DNA of 64,000 bases from Rhodoferax sp. OV413 (GTDB lineage Bacteria; Pseudomonadota; Gammaproteobacteria; Burkholderiales; Burkholderiaceae_C): assembly GCF_900104385.1 (NCBI RefSeq), contig NZ_FNJA01000008.1, positions 186,001 through 250,000 on the forward strand, read 5' to 3'. Positions 8,847 to 18,222 of this stretch are shown piece by piece (position 1 is the stretch's first letter; each line of letters opens with the position of its first letter). A program made the translations under genes and the position numbers. The notes under the pieces were generated by a model. It made no database searches, was not told where the DNA came from, and saw only the letters and a list, made by a program, of their open reading frames with translations.

Positions 8847-9638
8847 ATGCACCCAACCGCCCTGATCGCCGAAGACGAACCGCTGCTGGCCCAGGCGCTA
8901 CAGGCGGCGTTGGCCCAGGCCTGGCCGGAGCTGCAGATCGTGGCCAGCGTTGGCGATGGCGCATCGGCGGTGGCACAGGCCCTGCGGCTGCAGCCGGATG
9001 TGCTGTTCTTCGACATCCGCATGCCCGGCCTGGACGGACTGGAGGCCGCAGCCGCACTGGCCGAGCAATGGCCCGACACAAAGCGCTTCCCGGCCCTGGT
9101 GTTTGTGACGGCCTACGACCAGTACGCGGTGCAGGCCTTCGAGGCACAGGCGGTGGACTATCTGCTCAAGCCGGTGCAAGCCGCGCGTTTGCAGAAAACA
9201 GTGGCCAAACTGCAGCTGGCACAGAGCAGCCGGGCGCAAGACGCTACACATTTGGAAGCAACCCTGGGCCAACTACGCGCCCTGCTGGCCGGCACAGCAC
9301 CTACACCAGCCGCACCGCTGCACACCATCCAGGCCAGCCTGGGCAGCAGCATCCGCATGGTGCCTATCGACGAGGTGCTGTACTTTGAGGCCGCCGACAA
9401 ATACCTGCGGGTGCTCACGGCAGGGCATGAATACGTCATCCGCACACCGCTCAAAGAGCTGTTACCCCAGTTGGATGCGCAGAGCTTCTGGCAGATCCAC
9501 CGTGGCACGGTGGTACGGACCCAAGCGATTGCCAGCGTGCTGCGCGACGCTGCCGGCAAGCTGCATGTCACGCTGCACCAACGGCCCGAGAAGCTGGCCG
9601 TCAGCCGGCTTTACGCCCACCAGTTCAAGGCGATGTAG
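8847..9638 (+). CDS. LytTR-family response regulator
   Basis: The 263-residue protein has a receiver domain at 1-120, with acidic residues Glu9 and Asp10, phosphoacceptor Asp56 in FFDIRMP and the Lys of YLLKPVQ. A LytTR DNA-binding domain follows at about 155-262 (IDEVLYFEAADKYLRV, then FWQIHRGTVVR and KLAVSRLYAHQFK). It is the partner of the kinase encoded just upstream. LytTR regulators bind short direct repeats in promoters; the target here is unknown. The 3' end overlaps the convergent EAL gene by 14 bp (9625-9638). Confidence 0.94.
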   Translation: MHPTALIAEDEPLLAQALQAALAQAWPELQIVASVGDGASAVAQALRLQPDVLFFDIRMPGLDGLEAAAALAEQWPDTKRFPALVFVTAYDQYAVQAFEAQAVDYLLKPVQAARLQKTVAKLQLAQSSRAQDATHLEATLGQLRALLAGTAPTPAAPLHTIQASLGSSIRMVPIDEVLYFEAADKYLRVLTAGHEYVIRTPLKELLPQLDAQSFWQIHRGTVVRTQAIASVLRDAAGKLHVTLHQRPEKLAVSRLYAHQFKAM

Positions 9639-12600
9639 TCACCGCCGGTGCGCGCAGAAACTTCTGCTCAAACACCTCGGCAGGCACCGGTCGGCTGAAC
9701 AGATAGCCCTGCATCTCGTTGCAGTTCAGCAGGCGCAGCAGGCGCGCCTGCTCCTCGGTTTCCACACCCTCGGCCACCACCTTGAGCTTGAACGCATGGG
9801 CCAGGTTGATGATGGTGCTGACCAGCGCCAGCCCTTGCGAGCCCGACACCATCTCGACCACAAACGCGCGGTCGATCTTCAGCGTGTCCACCGGCAGCCG
9901 CGACAAATGGGCCAGCGAGGAATAGCCGGTGCCGAAGTCGTCGATCGCCACCGTCACTCCCATGGCGCGAATTTCCAGCAGGCTGGCGCTGCTGCGCTGC
10001 ACGTCCTCCATGATCAGGCTCTCGGTAACCTCCAGCTCCAGCCCCTGTGCAGCCTGCGGGTCGCTGCCGATGACCTGCGCAATCGCCCCAATAAAGTTGC
10101 GGTGCCGCAGCTGCAGCGGCGATACGTTGACGGCGATGCGCACAGGCTCCAGGCCCGCAGCACGCCAGCGCTGGTAGTCCTCTAACGCCTTGCGCAGCGC
10201 CCACAGGCCGACTTCGTAGATCAGGCCAGTCTCTTCCAGGATCGGAATGAACTGGCCGGGCGGCACCAAGCCGGTTTGCGGATCGTTCCAACGGATCAGG
10301 GCCTCGGCGCTGGTGATCTTGCCGGTGACCAGGTTCACCTTGGGCTGGTAGTGCAGCACGAATTGGTCCATATCCAGCGCGGTGCGCAAACGGCTTTCCA
10401 GGTCCAGCGCCGCTGCGACCCGGGTGTCCATTTCCGGCGCGTAGAACAGCATGTTCTCGGCCGAGCCCTTGGCCCGCTTCAGCGCGGCCTCGGCGTTGCG
10501 CAGCAGGGTCTCGGCATCTTCACCGTCCAGCGGGTAGAGCACCACGCCGATCTTGCCGGCAATGCGCAGGTCCGACCCCTGCAGCCGGAACGACTGGGCA
10601 AAGCAATCGCGCAGCAGCTGCTCCAGCTCCAGCGCCACCCGGCCCACATCGCGCGGCCCCTGCAGGATCACGCCAAAGCAGTTGACGCCGACCCGCGCCG
10701 CCGCATCCAGCCCGACGCCGCTGGACTGGATGCGCTTGGCCACCAGCTGCAGCAGCTCGTCGCCGGTGGCGCGGCCCAGGGTGTCGTTGATGACGCGAAA
10801 GCGCTCGATGTCGACCAGGGCCAGGGCCAGGCTGCTGCGGCCCCCTTCGTAACGCCGTACATGCTGGCCCACGTGCTCCAGGAACAGCGTGCGGTTCGGC
10901 AGGCCGGTGATCTCGTCGTAGTAGGCCAGGTAGTTGAGCTTCTCGGCCTTCTCCAGATGGTCGAGCGCAAAGCCGATGTCACCCGCCAGCTCGGTCAGCA
11001 GCTTCATTTCTTCGTCGTCGAAAAACCGGGCCTCGTTGGTGTACAGGGCCAGCAAGCCCACCACCCGGTCAGCCACCAACAAGGGCAGTACCGCAATCGA
11101 GCTGATGTCCGGGTCCATCAGAGACCGCAGCTGCGCTCCGCCGGTGAATTCCCGCATGTCGTTCAGTACGATCGTCTTTTTGCCGAGCACGGCACGCACG
11201 CACATGGCGTTCATCATCGGCGAGCCCTCGACCAGCGAGAAACGGTCTTTGATGAAGGCCAGAAACTCGGGCGTTGCGCCCGACGCGGCAATCGGCACGA
11301 TCTGCATCGCGTTCCAGTCGGCCACCCCGATCCAGGCCGTGCGGAACTGGCCTTGTTCCACCGCAATCCGGCAGGCTTCCTGGAACAGCTCGGCGCGGTT
11401 GCTCACCCGCACGATCAGTGTGTTGATGCCGCTGAGCACCGCGTACACGCGGTTCAGCCGCTTGATGCGGGTTTCGGCTTCTTTCTGCACGGTGATGTCT
11501 TCGCCGATGCTGGCCGTACCGATCACCTCGCCCGACAAGGAACGCAGCAAAGTGTGGTTCCAGCGGATCAGCCGGCGACCGCTGTGGCGGGTGAGGATTT
11601 CGCTTTCGAAATGCTGGGCGCCTGGCTGGCTGGTCAGCATGGCCTTGAAGCGGGCCCGGCCGATCTCGGGCGGCGAGCCGATGAAACTGGCAAACCAGTC
11701 GCGGCCCAGCGCTTCCTCGCGAGCCCAGCCAGTAAGCCGCAGCAGGTAGTCGTTGCAGTAGGTCAAATGGCCGTTGCTGTCCAGCATCATCGAGACCATT
11801 TCCATATGGCCGAGCATGTCGCTGAAGCGCCGGTTGCTCTCGTGCAAAGCCTCCTCCGCCCGCCGCTGCTCGCTCACGTCCTGGATGGTGTGGAACCAGC
11901 GGCCACGCCCCTGATGGGCCGCCAGGTCGAACAAGGGCTCAACCACCTGCTGCACATGCAGCCAGACGCCATCGCTGCGCCGCAAACGGTAGGCCAGCTC
12001 GACCCGCACGCCTTTATCGCCAGCCTCCAGCGCGGTGCTGCGGAACACGGCGCGGTCTTCGGGATGGATCAATTGCATCCACTCGTGCAAGTTCTTGACC
12101 ATATGGTCCGGGTCCACGCCAATCATCTGCGGCATGGTTTCGGGCCAACTCTCGAAGCCCCCGTCCGGCCCGCTGACCACGTGGGTCAGCTTGGCCAGCA
12201 CCTGGGCCCGGTACAGCCCGGCCTCGCTGGCCCGCAGCTCCTCGGCCGCGCGCTGGCGCTCGGCTACCTCCACCTGCAGTTGCTCAGCGTGTTGGCGTAC
12301 CTCGGCGTACAGGCTGCCGTTCTCGTAGATGCGGCCAACCTGGGCCGCCAGCACCGACATGATCTGCTCGTCCTCGTCGCTGAAGCCGTCAGCCCCGAGC
12401 TTGTCGACCAGGCAGATCCAGCCGTAGCCGTAGGACAAGGACATCACCGGCGCAACCAGGCAGGCATGCAGCGGCGGGTAATTGGCCGGCAAGCCCACTA
12501 CGCCAGGGTTGCCGTTCTGCCCGCGTATGCGGCGCGACTGGCGCTCGGCCCGCACCTGCCCTACCAGGCCTGCATCGATCTGCGGGCGCTCCAATGACTC

Positions 12601-13263
12601 CATCAGCATCGTATCGATGCCGCTGGAGAACAGCAGCACATCGCCATTCAACTTGCCCTTGACGCACAGCACGGCGTACTTGGCGCCCATCAGCTCACGG
12701 GCGCCACGGCATACCTTGTGCAGCAACAGCTGCGGGTCGCGCTCAGAAGCCAGGTGCAGGTTCAGATCGGTCAACGCAGCCATGCGCTGGTTGGTGGCAC
12801 GCAGTGCGTCCATTTTTTCCGACAGCTTGTCGGTCATCACGCGCAAATGCTCGCGGTCAAACTCTTCCAGGTTTGGCGCCGGCGAAGGCTGTGGCACGTG
12901 GGCCAGAGCCTGGTCGATGGCCTGCAGAATCGCCTCGGGCTCGCAGGGCTTGACCAGCACCCGCGACACGCCGCAGGTCTGGGCCAGGTTGCGCGCCTCG
13001 CGTTCGCGGTAATGCGCGCTGTAGAAGATCACCTCGGTGCTAGCGATTGCCGGGTCAGCGCGCAGCTGGCGCACAAACTCGTAGCCGTCCATGGTGGGCA
13101 TCAGGATGTCGGAAATCACCAGGGCAGGATGCTCCTGCCGCACCAGGGTCAAGGCCTCTGCGCCATCGGCCGCCTCGAACGGTTGGTGCCCCCGGTGGCG
13201 GATCAGTGTGACCAGCAACTCGCGGTTGTCTGCCACATCGTCAACGACCAGTATTTTTGCCAT
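9625..13263 (-). CDS. REC-GAF-PAS-GGDEF-EAL c-di-GMP phosphodiesterase
   Basis: A 1212-residue cytoplasmic multidomain protein. Domains in order are: a receiver (phosphoacceptor Asp52 in ISDILMP), a GAF domain (~165-330), a PAS/PAC pair (~345-610, with WLHVQQVVEPLFD and a second PAS LDSNGHLTYCNDYLL), a second GAF (~640-780), GGDEF (~800-970) and EAL (~975-1205). The GGDEF signature is replaced by RVGVNCFG, so diguanylate cyclase activity is unlikely. The EAL domain looks intact, with EALIRW at 987, NVSPLQL, LELEVTES, IDDFGTGYSS near 1107 and VAEGVETEEQ. It probably degrades c-di-GMP, gated by phosphorylation and by GAF/PAS ligands. ATG 13263 starts exactly at the receiver. It is the last gene of a three-gene operon. 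Confidence 0.93.
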   Translation of the reverse strand: MAKILVVDDVADNRELLVTLIRHRGHQPFEAADGAEALTLVRQEHPALVISDILMPTMDGYEFVRQLRADPAIASTEVIFYSAHYREREARNLAQTCGVSRVLVKPCEPEAILQAIDQALAHVPQPSPAPNLEEFDREHLRVMTDKLSEKMDALRATNQRMAALTDLNLHLASERDPQLLLHKVCRGARELMGAKYAVLCVKGKLNGDVLLFSSGIDTMLMESLERPQIDAGLVGQVRAERQSRRIRGQNGNPGVVGLPANYPPLHACLVAPVMSLSYGYGWICLVDKLGADGFSDEDEQIMSVLAAQVGRIYENGSLYAEVRQHAEQLQVEVAERQRAAEELRASEAGLYRAQVLAKLTHVVSGPDGGFESWPETMPQMIGVDPDHMVKNLHEWMQLIHPEDRAVFRSTALEAGDKGVRVELAYRLRRSDGVWLHVQQVVEPLFDLAAHQGRGRWFHTIQDVSEQRRAEEALHESNRRFSDMLGHMEMVSMMLDSNGHLTYCNDYLLRLTGWAREEALGRDWFASFIGSPPEIGRARFKAMLTSQPGAQHFESEILTRHSGRRLIRWNHTLLRSLSGEVIGTASIGEDITVQKEAETRIKRLNRVYAVLSGINTLIVRVSNRAELFQEACRIAVEQGQFRTAWIGVADWNAMQIVPIAASGATPEFLAFIKDRFSLVEGSPMMNAMCVRAVLGKKTIVLNDMREFTGGAQLRSLMDPDISSIAVLPLLVADRVVGLLALYTNEARFFDDEEMKLLTELAGDIGFALDHLEKAEKLNYLAYYDEITGLPNRTLFLEHVGQHVRRYEGGRSSLALALVDIERFRVINDTLGRATGDELLQLVAKRIQSSGVGLDAAARVGVNCFGVILQGPRDVGRVALELEQLLRDCFAQSFRLQGSDLRIAGKIGVVLYPLDGEDAETLLRNAEAALKRAKGSAENMLFYAPEMDTRVAAALDLESRLRTALDMDQFVLHYQPKVNLVTGKITSAEALIRWNDPQTGLVPPGQFIPILEETGLIYEVGLWALRKALEDYQRWRAAGLEPVRIAVNVSPLQLRHRNFIGAIAQVIGSDPQAAQGLELEVTESLIMEDVQRSSASLLEIRAMGVTVAIDDFGTGYSSLAHLSRLPVDTLKIDRAFVVEMVSGSQGLALVSTIINLAHAFKLKVVAEGVETEEQARLLRLLNCNEMQGYLFSRPVPAEVFEQKFLRAPAVTTSP

Positions 13264-13279
13264 AAACCGCGTGTGATCC

Positions 13280-13678
13280 TTATAGTGCCAGCTTGCGCGG
13301 AGCTCTGAGTTCGGCAGGCAAAAACGACTCCATGTCCGGGATGAAGGTCTCGGGGGTGATCGGCTTGGTGACATGGGCGTCAAAGCCGGCGGCCAACGCG
13401 GCCTCGCGGTCGCCAGCCATGGAAAACGCGGTGACCGCCAGCACCGGCACACGGTGCCAGTCGGGGCTGGCATGCAGGCGCCGCACCACTTCCTTGCCAT
13501 TCAACACCGGCATCTGCAGGTCACACAGCACCAGGTCGGGCCGCTCCTGCAAGGCCATGTCGACGCCGGTGCGGCCGTCTTCCGCGCCCAACACGGTATA
13601 GCCGGCAGTCTGCAGCAAATACATGGCCAATTCGCGGCTGAAATAATCGTCTTCAATGATCAATATCCGGGCTGCCAT
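13280..13678 (-). CDS. Stand-alone receiver (CheY-like) response regulator
   Basis: The protein has 132 residues and is a receiver domain only. Acidic residues are Glu9, Asp10 and Asp11, the phosphoacceptor is Asp53 in LCDLQMP, then a Thr in AVTAF and Lys in HVTKPI. There is no output domain, so it probably shuttles phosphate or binds a partner. It lies 3 bp downstream of the histidine kinase and 16 bp upstream of the EAL gene, all on the minus strand. It likely carries phosphate between the kinase and the receiver of the EAL protein, or competes with it. Confidence 0.92.
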   Translation of the reverse strand: MAARILIIEDDYFSRELAMYLLQTAGYTVLGAEDGRTGVDMALQERPDLVLCDLQMPVLNGKEVVRRLHASPDWHRVPVLAVTAFSMAGDREAALAAGFDAHVTKPITPETFIPDMESFLPAELRAPRKLAL

Positions 13679-13681
13679 GGC

Positions 13682-15526
13682 TTATGTCCCTGGTAGTTCA
13701 AGCGTAAAAATAGAACCGCGGCCGTATTCGGTAGTGAAGACGATACGCCCTCCCAAAGCGTCTGCCAATTTGCGGCTGAGGTGCAGCCCCAGCCCGGCGC
13801 CCTCCGACTTGCGCCGATTGGCGGCTTCCGCTCTGGAAAACGCCTCGAACAGGCGCGCCTGGTCTTCTTGGGCAATACCGGGTCCGGTGTCCTCGATGTG
13901 GATCAGCACTTGCGGATGGCCATTGATAGCGCGCTGTTGCAGCTGCAGGCGTACGCTGCCACGCTCGGTAAATTTGATGGCATTGCCCACCAGGTTGAGG
14001 ATGATCTGGCTCAAGGCCCGGCGGTCGGTTTGCAGCATGGCCGCGTTATCGGTCAGATTGACGGTGAAATGAAGCCCCTTTTTCTCGGCCTCGGGCCGCA
14101 TGGTGGCCGCGACTTCTTCCAGCACGCCATTGCAGTCCATGGGCTCCAGCTTCAGGTCCAGCTTGTTGGCGCCGACCTTGGCCAGGTCCAGCAAGTCATT
14201 GATCAGCGACAGCAGATGCCGGGCACTGGTCTGCACAATGCGCAGCTGTTTGTCCTGCTCGTCGTTCAAAGGGCCGGGCAGCTTCATGCGCAGGGTGCCG
14301 GTGAATCCGATGATGGAGTTCAGCGGGGTGCGCAGCTCGTGAGACATGCTGGCAAAAAACCGGTCCTTGACCAAGGCCGCGTTCTCCAGCTCCTGGTTTT
14401 TATCCCACAGGGCCTGCTCAAACTGCTTGCGCTCGGTCACGTCGCGGATCGCGCTGGACACAAACAGCCCCTCCTCAGTCTCCAGCGGGCTGAGGCTGAT
14501 TTCCACCGGGAACTCCGAGCCGTCCTTGCGCCGGCCAAACAGATCCAGCCCCGCCCCCATGGAGCGCGCGCGCGGGCTCGAAAAGAACGCCCCCCGGTTA
14601 CCCGGGTGTTTGCCACGAAAGCGCTCGGGCACCAGGATTTCAATCTTCTCGCCCAGCAGCTCCTCGCGGGTCCAGCCGAACAGCTGCACGGCCTGCGAAT
14701 TCACCAGCACCATCACACCTTCGCGGTTCACGATCACCATCGCATCGGGCGCGGATTCGAGCAGGTCCCTGAACTTCTGGTCGGCCTTCTTGCGGGCGGA
14801 TGTGTCGCGGATGGCGCTCATCACCATCGTGCCTTCTTCGGTGGTAATCGGGCTCAGGCTGATCTCTACCGGAAACTCCACGCCACCATTGCGCAGACCG
14901 TACAGATCCAGCCCTGCACCCATGGTGCGGGTACGTGGCTGTTCGAAATAGCCACCCCGGCGTGCCAGGTGGGCGGTGCGGAAGCGCGGGGGCAGCAGCA
15001 CTTCAATCGGCTTGCCCAACAGCTCGGTGCGCAGGTAGCCGAACATCTTCTCCGCCTGCCCGTTCACCAGCACGATGCGCCCGGTCACGTTGACCATCAC
15101 GATGGCATCCGGGGTGGACTCCAGCAAATCGCGGAAGCGGGCCTCGACCAATTTTGCATCGCGCAGCACCTTCAGGTGGGTCACATCCTTTTTGTTCGAC
15201 AAAAAATAGGCCAGCTGGCCATCGGCGTCATAGACCGCCTTGGTCGATACGCTGACATGCACCAGTGTGCCGTCCTTGCGCCGGCGCACCGATTCACCCA
15301 CCGACAGCCCGCCACGCAAGGCCTCGTTTTGCATGCGCCTGGCATCTTCCAGTTGGTCCGGGGGCACGATAAGTTGGAACAGGGACTGGCCCAGCACTTC
15401 GGCTTCGGTGTAGCCAAAAATCGATTCGGCTGCGGGGTTCCAGTGCAGCACCAGGCCGTCGGGCGCCATCGCCACCAAGGCATCAGGATTTTGGGCCCAC
15501 AGGACTTCAGAGGAAGCGACCATCAT
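13682..15526 (-). CDS. Soluble triple-PAS sensor histidine kinase
   Basis: A 614-residue kinase with no transmembrane segment. Three PAS domains cover about residues 5-125, 130-245 and 250-370. The second and third are near-duplicates, sharing MGAGLDL(Y/F)G and EFPVEISLSP blocks. HisKA follows with phosphoacceptor His396 in SMSHELRTPL, then an HATPase domain with ILNLVGNAIKFTERG, DTGPGIAQED and EGAGLGLHLS. It probably senses a cytoplasmic or redox signal and phosphorylates the receivers encoded downstream. ATG 15526 is chosen because GGGAG lies about 8 bp upstream on the minus strand and the first PAS begins right after. It is the first gene of the operon. Confidence 0.93.
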   Translation of the reverse strand: MMVASSEVLWAQNPDALVAMAPDGLVLHWNPAAESIFGYTEAEVLGQSLFQLIVPPDQLEDARRMQNEALRGGLSVGESVRRRKDGTLVHVSVSTKAVYDADGQLAYFLSNKKDVTHLKVLRDAKLVEARFRDLLESTPDAIVMVNVTGRIVLVNGQAEKMFGYLRTELLGKPIEVLLPPRFRTAHLARRGGYFEQPRTRTMGAGLDLYGLRNGGVEFPVEISLSPITTEEGTMVMSAIRDTSARKKADQKFRDLLESAPDAMVIVNREGVMVLVNSQAVQLFGWTREELLGEKIEILVPERFRGKHPGNRGAFFSSPRARSMGAGLDLFGRRKDGSEFPVEISLSPLETEEGLFVSSAIRDVTERKQFEQALWDKNQELENAALVKDRFFASMSHELRTPLNSIIGFTGTLRMKLPGPLNDEQDKQLRIVQTSARHLLSLINDLLDLAKVGANKLDLKLEPMDCNGVLEEVAATMRPEAEKKGLHFTVNLTDNAAMLQTDRRALSQIILNLVGNAIKFTERGSVRLQLQQRAINGHPQVLIHIEDTGPGIAQEDQARLFEAFSRAEAANRRKSEGAGLGLHLSRKLADALGGRIVFTTEYGRGSIFTLELPGT

Positions 15527-15809
15527 GCGGCGCTCCCGCCTCGTGCAACGCCGGGCTGCGGCGGCACACATGCATTTGCTGTTAGCACTGGCGCTGGGAC
15601 CATCAACGATGCCTCCTGGTTGCGTGTCACGGGCTTGCCTTCAGCATGGTGGTAGACCCAGTCGCACCGGATTGAAACCACATGTAACACCATCGTACGG
15701 CAGCTTTCCAGCCCCTGCAGCGCAAAAGATCATCCAATTGAATGAAGATTCGTACGAAATTTGAAATGCCGCAACATCCACCACCCCGACAATCCAGCCC
15801 CCACGCCCC
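15527..15809. other. Intergenic region upstream of kinase operon, no gene seen
   Basis: No convincing coding frame is present. Two CGTACG palindromes occur, one at 15694-15699 and a longer TTCGTACGAA at 15749-15758. They could be regulator sites for the minus-strand kinase operon. No clear sigma-70 hexamers were identified. Confidence 0.4.
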
Positions 15810-15883
15810 AAAAATACAAGCTATTTAGGGCTTTAGCGCATATCTAATCAGCGCTACCAGCTACCATCTTGATAGCAAACTAC
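15810..15883 (-). repeat. Interspersed repeat copy 2
   Basis: On the minus strand this reads TTTGCTATCAAGATGGTAGC, then AGCGC, ATGCGCTAAAGCCC and a T-rich end. It lies immediately downstream of the XRE-cupin gene and touches its TAG stop (15880-15882). Confidence 0.75.
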
Positions 15884-16470
15884 AGATAGGGTGGCGTGCA
15901 GGCCGAAACGATCTCGGCAGGCTCGCTGCCGGTGTTGCGAAAGCGGTGCGGCAGGCTGCTGTCGAACAGATAGGCGTCGCCCGCCTTCAGCACCCGCACC
16001 TGCTCCCCCACGGTCAGCTCGATCTCGCCAGACAGCACGATGCCGCCCTCGTGCGAAGCGTGCTCCAGCATGTCCACACCGGTATCGGCACCCGGCGCGT
16101 AACGCTCTTGCAGGATCTGCAGGTTGTGCGCGCGCGCATTGCCGACCTGGCGCAGCGTCAAGGTGCGGTCGCCGCTGGCGCCGGGCGCATGCTGGGTCAG
16201 GCGCGATGTCAGATCCACCAGGTCGGCCGGGCTGTGGAACACGCTGTCGGCCGGCGTCTGGTCGGGCTCAAAGAATTCGGCCATGGTCAGCGGAATGCCG
16301 TTCAGTATCTTGCGCAGCGAGGCCACCGAGGGGCTGCTTTTGTTCTGCTCGATGGTGGATATCTGGCTGGACGGCACGCCGGCACGCTCGGCCAGCTGGC
16401 GCTGCGACCAGCCCGCCAGGCTGCGCACTTGCCGCAAGCGGCTTCCCACATCAAACTGGGCATCTGCCAT
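15880..16470 (-). CDS. XRE-family regulator with C-terminal cupin domain
   Basis: The 196-residue regulator has an N-terminal XRE helix-turn-helix at about 8-65 (RQLAERAGVPSSQISTIEQN), a linker, and a cupin_2 domain at about 115-190 (HEGGIVLSGEIELTVGE, LPHRFRN). This architecture is that of PuuR-type regulators of amine and amino-acid catabolism, where the cupin binds the small ligand. ATG 16470 is chosen because GGAG lies 8 bp upstream; an in-frame ATG at 16527 would enter the operator region. It is divergent from davB, which it very probably controls. Half-sites between the two genes (16483-16538) support this. Confidence 0.92.
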   Translation of the reverse strand: MADAQFDVGSRLRQVRSLAGWSQRQLAERAGVPSSQISTIEQNKSSPSVASLRKILNGIPLTMAEFFEPDQTPADSVFHSPADLVDLTSRLTQHAPGASGDRTLTLRQVGNARAHNLQILQERYAPGADTGVDMLEHASHEGGIVLSGEIELTVGEQVRVLKAGDAYLFDSSLPHRFRNTGSEPAEIVSACTPPYL

Positions 16471-16482
16471 AAATATTTCTCC

Positions 16483-16538
16483 GCAATGCTCAATATTATG
16501 AGCAAAATATACGCTTATACCGATCACTTGAGCATTGC
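16483..16538. promoter_or_regulatory. Operator array between XRE-cupin gene and davB
   Basis: A perfect 11 bp inverted repeat GCAATGCTCAA (16483-16493) / TTGAGCATTGC (16528-16538) flanks the region. Inside it, GCTCAATATTATGAGC (16488-16503) is itself a palindrome, and TATGAGC (16497-16503) faces GCTTATA (16513-16519) with one mismatch. This gives four TGAGC-like half-sites, as expected for a dimeric or tetrameric XRE regulator. Confidence 0.6.
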
Positions 16539-16539
16539 C

Positions 16540-18222
16540 ATGCCACTAGACCACACCACCGCCCCGTCCGACAAGCCGCCTGTCACCATCTTTGGCCCAG
16601 ATTTTCCCTTTCCTTTCGACGACTGGATCCGCCATCCCGCCGGCCTGGGCAGCCTGCCCGCCCAGCACCTGGGTGCCGAAGTGGCCATCGTCGGCGCCGG
16701 CATGGCCGGCATGGTGGCCGCCTACGAGCTGATGAAGCTGGGCCTGAAGCCCGTGATCTACGAAGCCTCCAAGATGGGCGGCCGCCTGCGCTCGCAGCCC
16801 TTCGAGGGCGGCCAGGGCGTGATCGCCGAGCTGGGCGGTATGCGCTTCCCGGTGTCCAGCACCGCGTTCTACCACTATGTAGACCAGCTGGGGCTGGAGT
16901 CGCAGCCCTTCCCGAATCCCCTGACCCCGGCCTCGGGCAGCACCGTGGTCGACCTCGAAGGCCAGACCTACTACGCCGAAAAGCTGGCCGACCTGCCGCC
17001 CATGTTCAAGGAAGTGGCCGACGCCTGGGCCCGCGCGCTGGAAGACGGCGCGCAGTTCTCCGCCGTGCAGGACGCCATCCGCAACCGCGACGTGCCCGCG
17101 CTCAAGGCGCTGTGGAACAAACTGGTGCCGCTGTGGGACGACCGCACTTTCTATGATTTTGTGGCCACCTCCAAGGCCTTCGCCGGCCTGTCGTTCCAAC
17201 ACCGCGAGGTGTTCGGCCAGGTGGGCTTTGGCACCGGCGGCTGGGATTCGGACTTCCCGAATTCCATGCTGGAAATCCTGCGCGTGGTGATGACCAACTG
17301 CGACGACGAGCAGCGCCTCATCAAGGGCGGCGTCGACCAGGTACCGCTGGGGCTGTGGCAGCACGCACCGGACAAGATGGCGCATTGGCCCGCCGGCACC
17401 AGCCTGGCCAGCCTGCATGGCGGCGCCCCGCGTGCCGGCGTCGCCGCCATCCACCGCCAAACCGACGGCAATCTGGCCGTGACCGACCGCTGGGGCGACA
17501 CCCGTAGCTATGCCGCCGTGCTGACCACCTGCCAGAGCTGGCTGCTGACCACCCAGATCGCCTGCGAGGAATCGCTGTTCTCGCACAAGATGTGGATGGC
17601 GCTGGACCGCACGCGCTATATGCAGTCCAGCAAAACCTTCGTCATGGTGGACCGGCCGTTCTGGAAGGACAAAGACCCCGTCACTGGCCGCGACACGATG
17701 AGCATGACGCTGACAGATCGCCTGACGCGCGGCACTTATTTGTTCGACAACGGGCCGGACAAACCGGGCGTGATCTGCCTGTCCTACGCCTGGATGGGCG
17801 ACGCGCTGAAGATGCTGCCCCAGCCGCCCGAAAAGCGCGTCAAACTGGCCCTGGATGCGCTGAAGAAGATCTACCCGAACGTCGACATCGCGAGCCACAT
17901 CATCGGCGACCCGATCACCATCTCCTGGGAGGCCGACCCGCATTTCCTGGGCGCGTTCAAAGGCGCCCTGCCCGGCCACTACCGCTACAACCAGCGCATG
18001 TTCGCCCACTTCATGCAAGACGACATGCCCGCCGCCCAGCGCGGCATCTTCATCGCCGGCGACGATGTGTCGTGGACACCCGCCTGGGTGGAGGGCGCGG
18101 TGCAGACATCGCTGAACGCGGTATGGGGCATCCTGCACCACTTTGGCGGCCAGACCCATGCAGAGAACCCCGGCCCGGGTGATGTGTTCAAGGACATCGG
18201 CCCCATGGAGCTACCCGAATGA
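16540..18222 (+). CDS. davB: L-lysine 2-monooxygenase-like flavoprotein (DavB)
   Basis: The protein has 560 residues, the same length as characterised Pseudomonas lysine 2-monooxygenase. An FAD-binding Rossmann motif AIVGAGMAG lies at residues 49-57, followed by YEASKMGGRLRS and ELGGMRFP of the flavin monoamine oxidase/tryptophan monooxygenase superfamily. A C-terminal FAD block is GIFIAGDDVSWTPAWVEGAV. The enzyme oxidatively decarboxylates an L-amino acid to an amide; for lysine the product is 5-aminovaleramide. The downstream amidase gene overlaps it by 4 bp (ATGA), which strongly supports the davBA assignment. Arginine monooxygenase is the main alternative. ATG 16540 lies just after the operator array. 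Confidence 0.85.
   Translation: MPLDHTTAPSDKPPVTIFGPDFPFPFDDWIRHPAGLGSLPAQHLGAEVAIVGAGMAGMVAAYELMKLGLKPVIYEASKMGGRLRSQPFEGGQGVIAELGGMRFPVSSTAFYHYVDQLGLESQPFPNPLTPASGSTVVDLEGQTYYAEKLADLPPMFKEVADAWARALEDGAQFSAVQDAIRNRDVPALKALWNKLVPLWDDRTFYDFVATSKAFAGLSFQHREVFGQVGFGTGGWDSDFPNSMLEILRVVMTNCDDEQRLIKGGVDQVPLGLWQHAPDKMAHWPAGTSLASLHGGAPRAGVAAIHRQTDGNLAVTDRWGDTRSYAAVLTTCQSWLLTTQIACEESLFSHKMWMALDRTRYMQSSKTFVMVDRPFWKDKDPVTGRDTMSMTLTDRLTRGTYLFDNGPDKPGVICLSYAWMGDALKMLPQPPEKRVKLALDALKKIYPNVDIASHIIGDPITISWEADPHFLGAFKGALPGHYRYNQRMFAHFMQDDMPAAQRGIFIAGDDVSWTPAWVEGAVQTSLNAVWGILHHFGGQTHAENPGPGDVFKDIGPMELPE

Noticed and set aside
10276-12597. Long plus-strand open frame (over 770 codons) opposite the EAL gene
   Set aside because: It is an antisense shadow of a protein with clear receiver, GAF, PAS and EAL motifs. 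The translated sequence is His/Gln/Arg-rich with no domain. Similar long antisense frames opposite the kinase (13781-15655), symporter (56672-59086), dehydratase (35637-37595) and sugar-binding genes (43797-45953) were rejected for the same reason.
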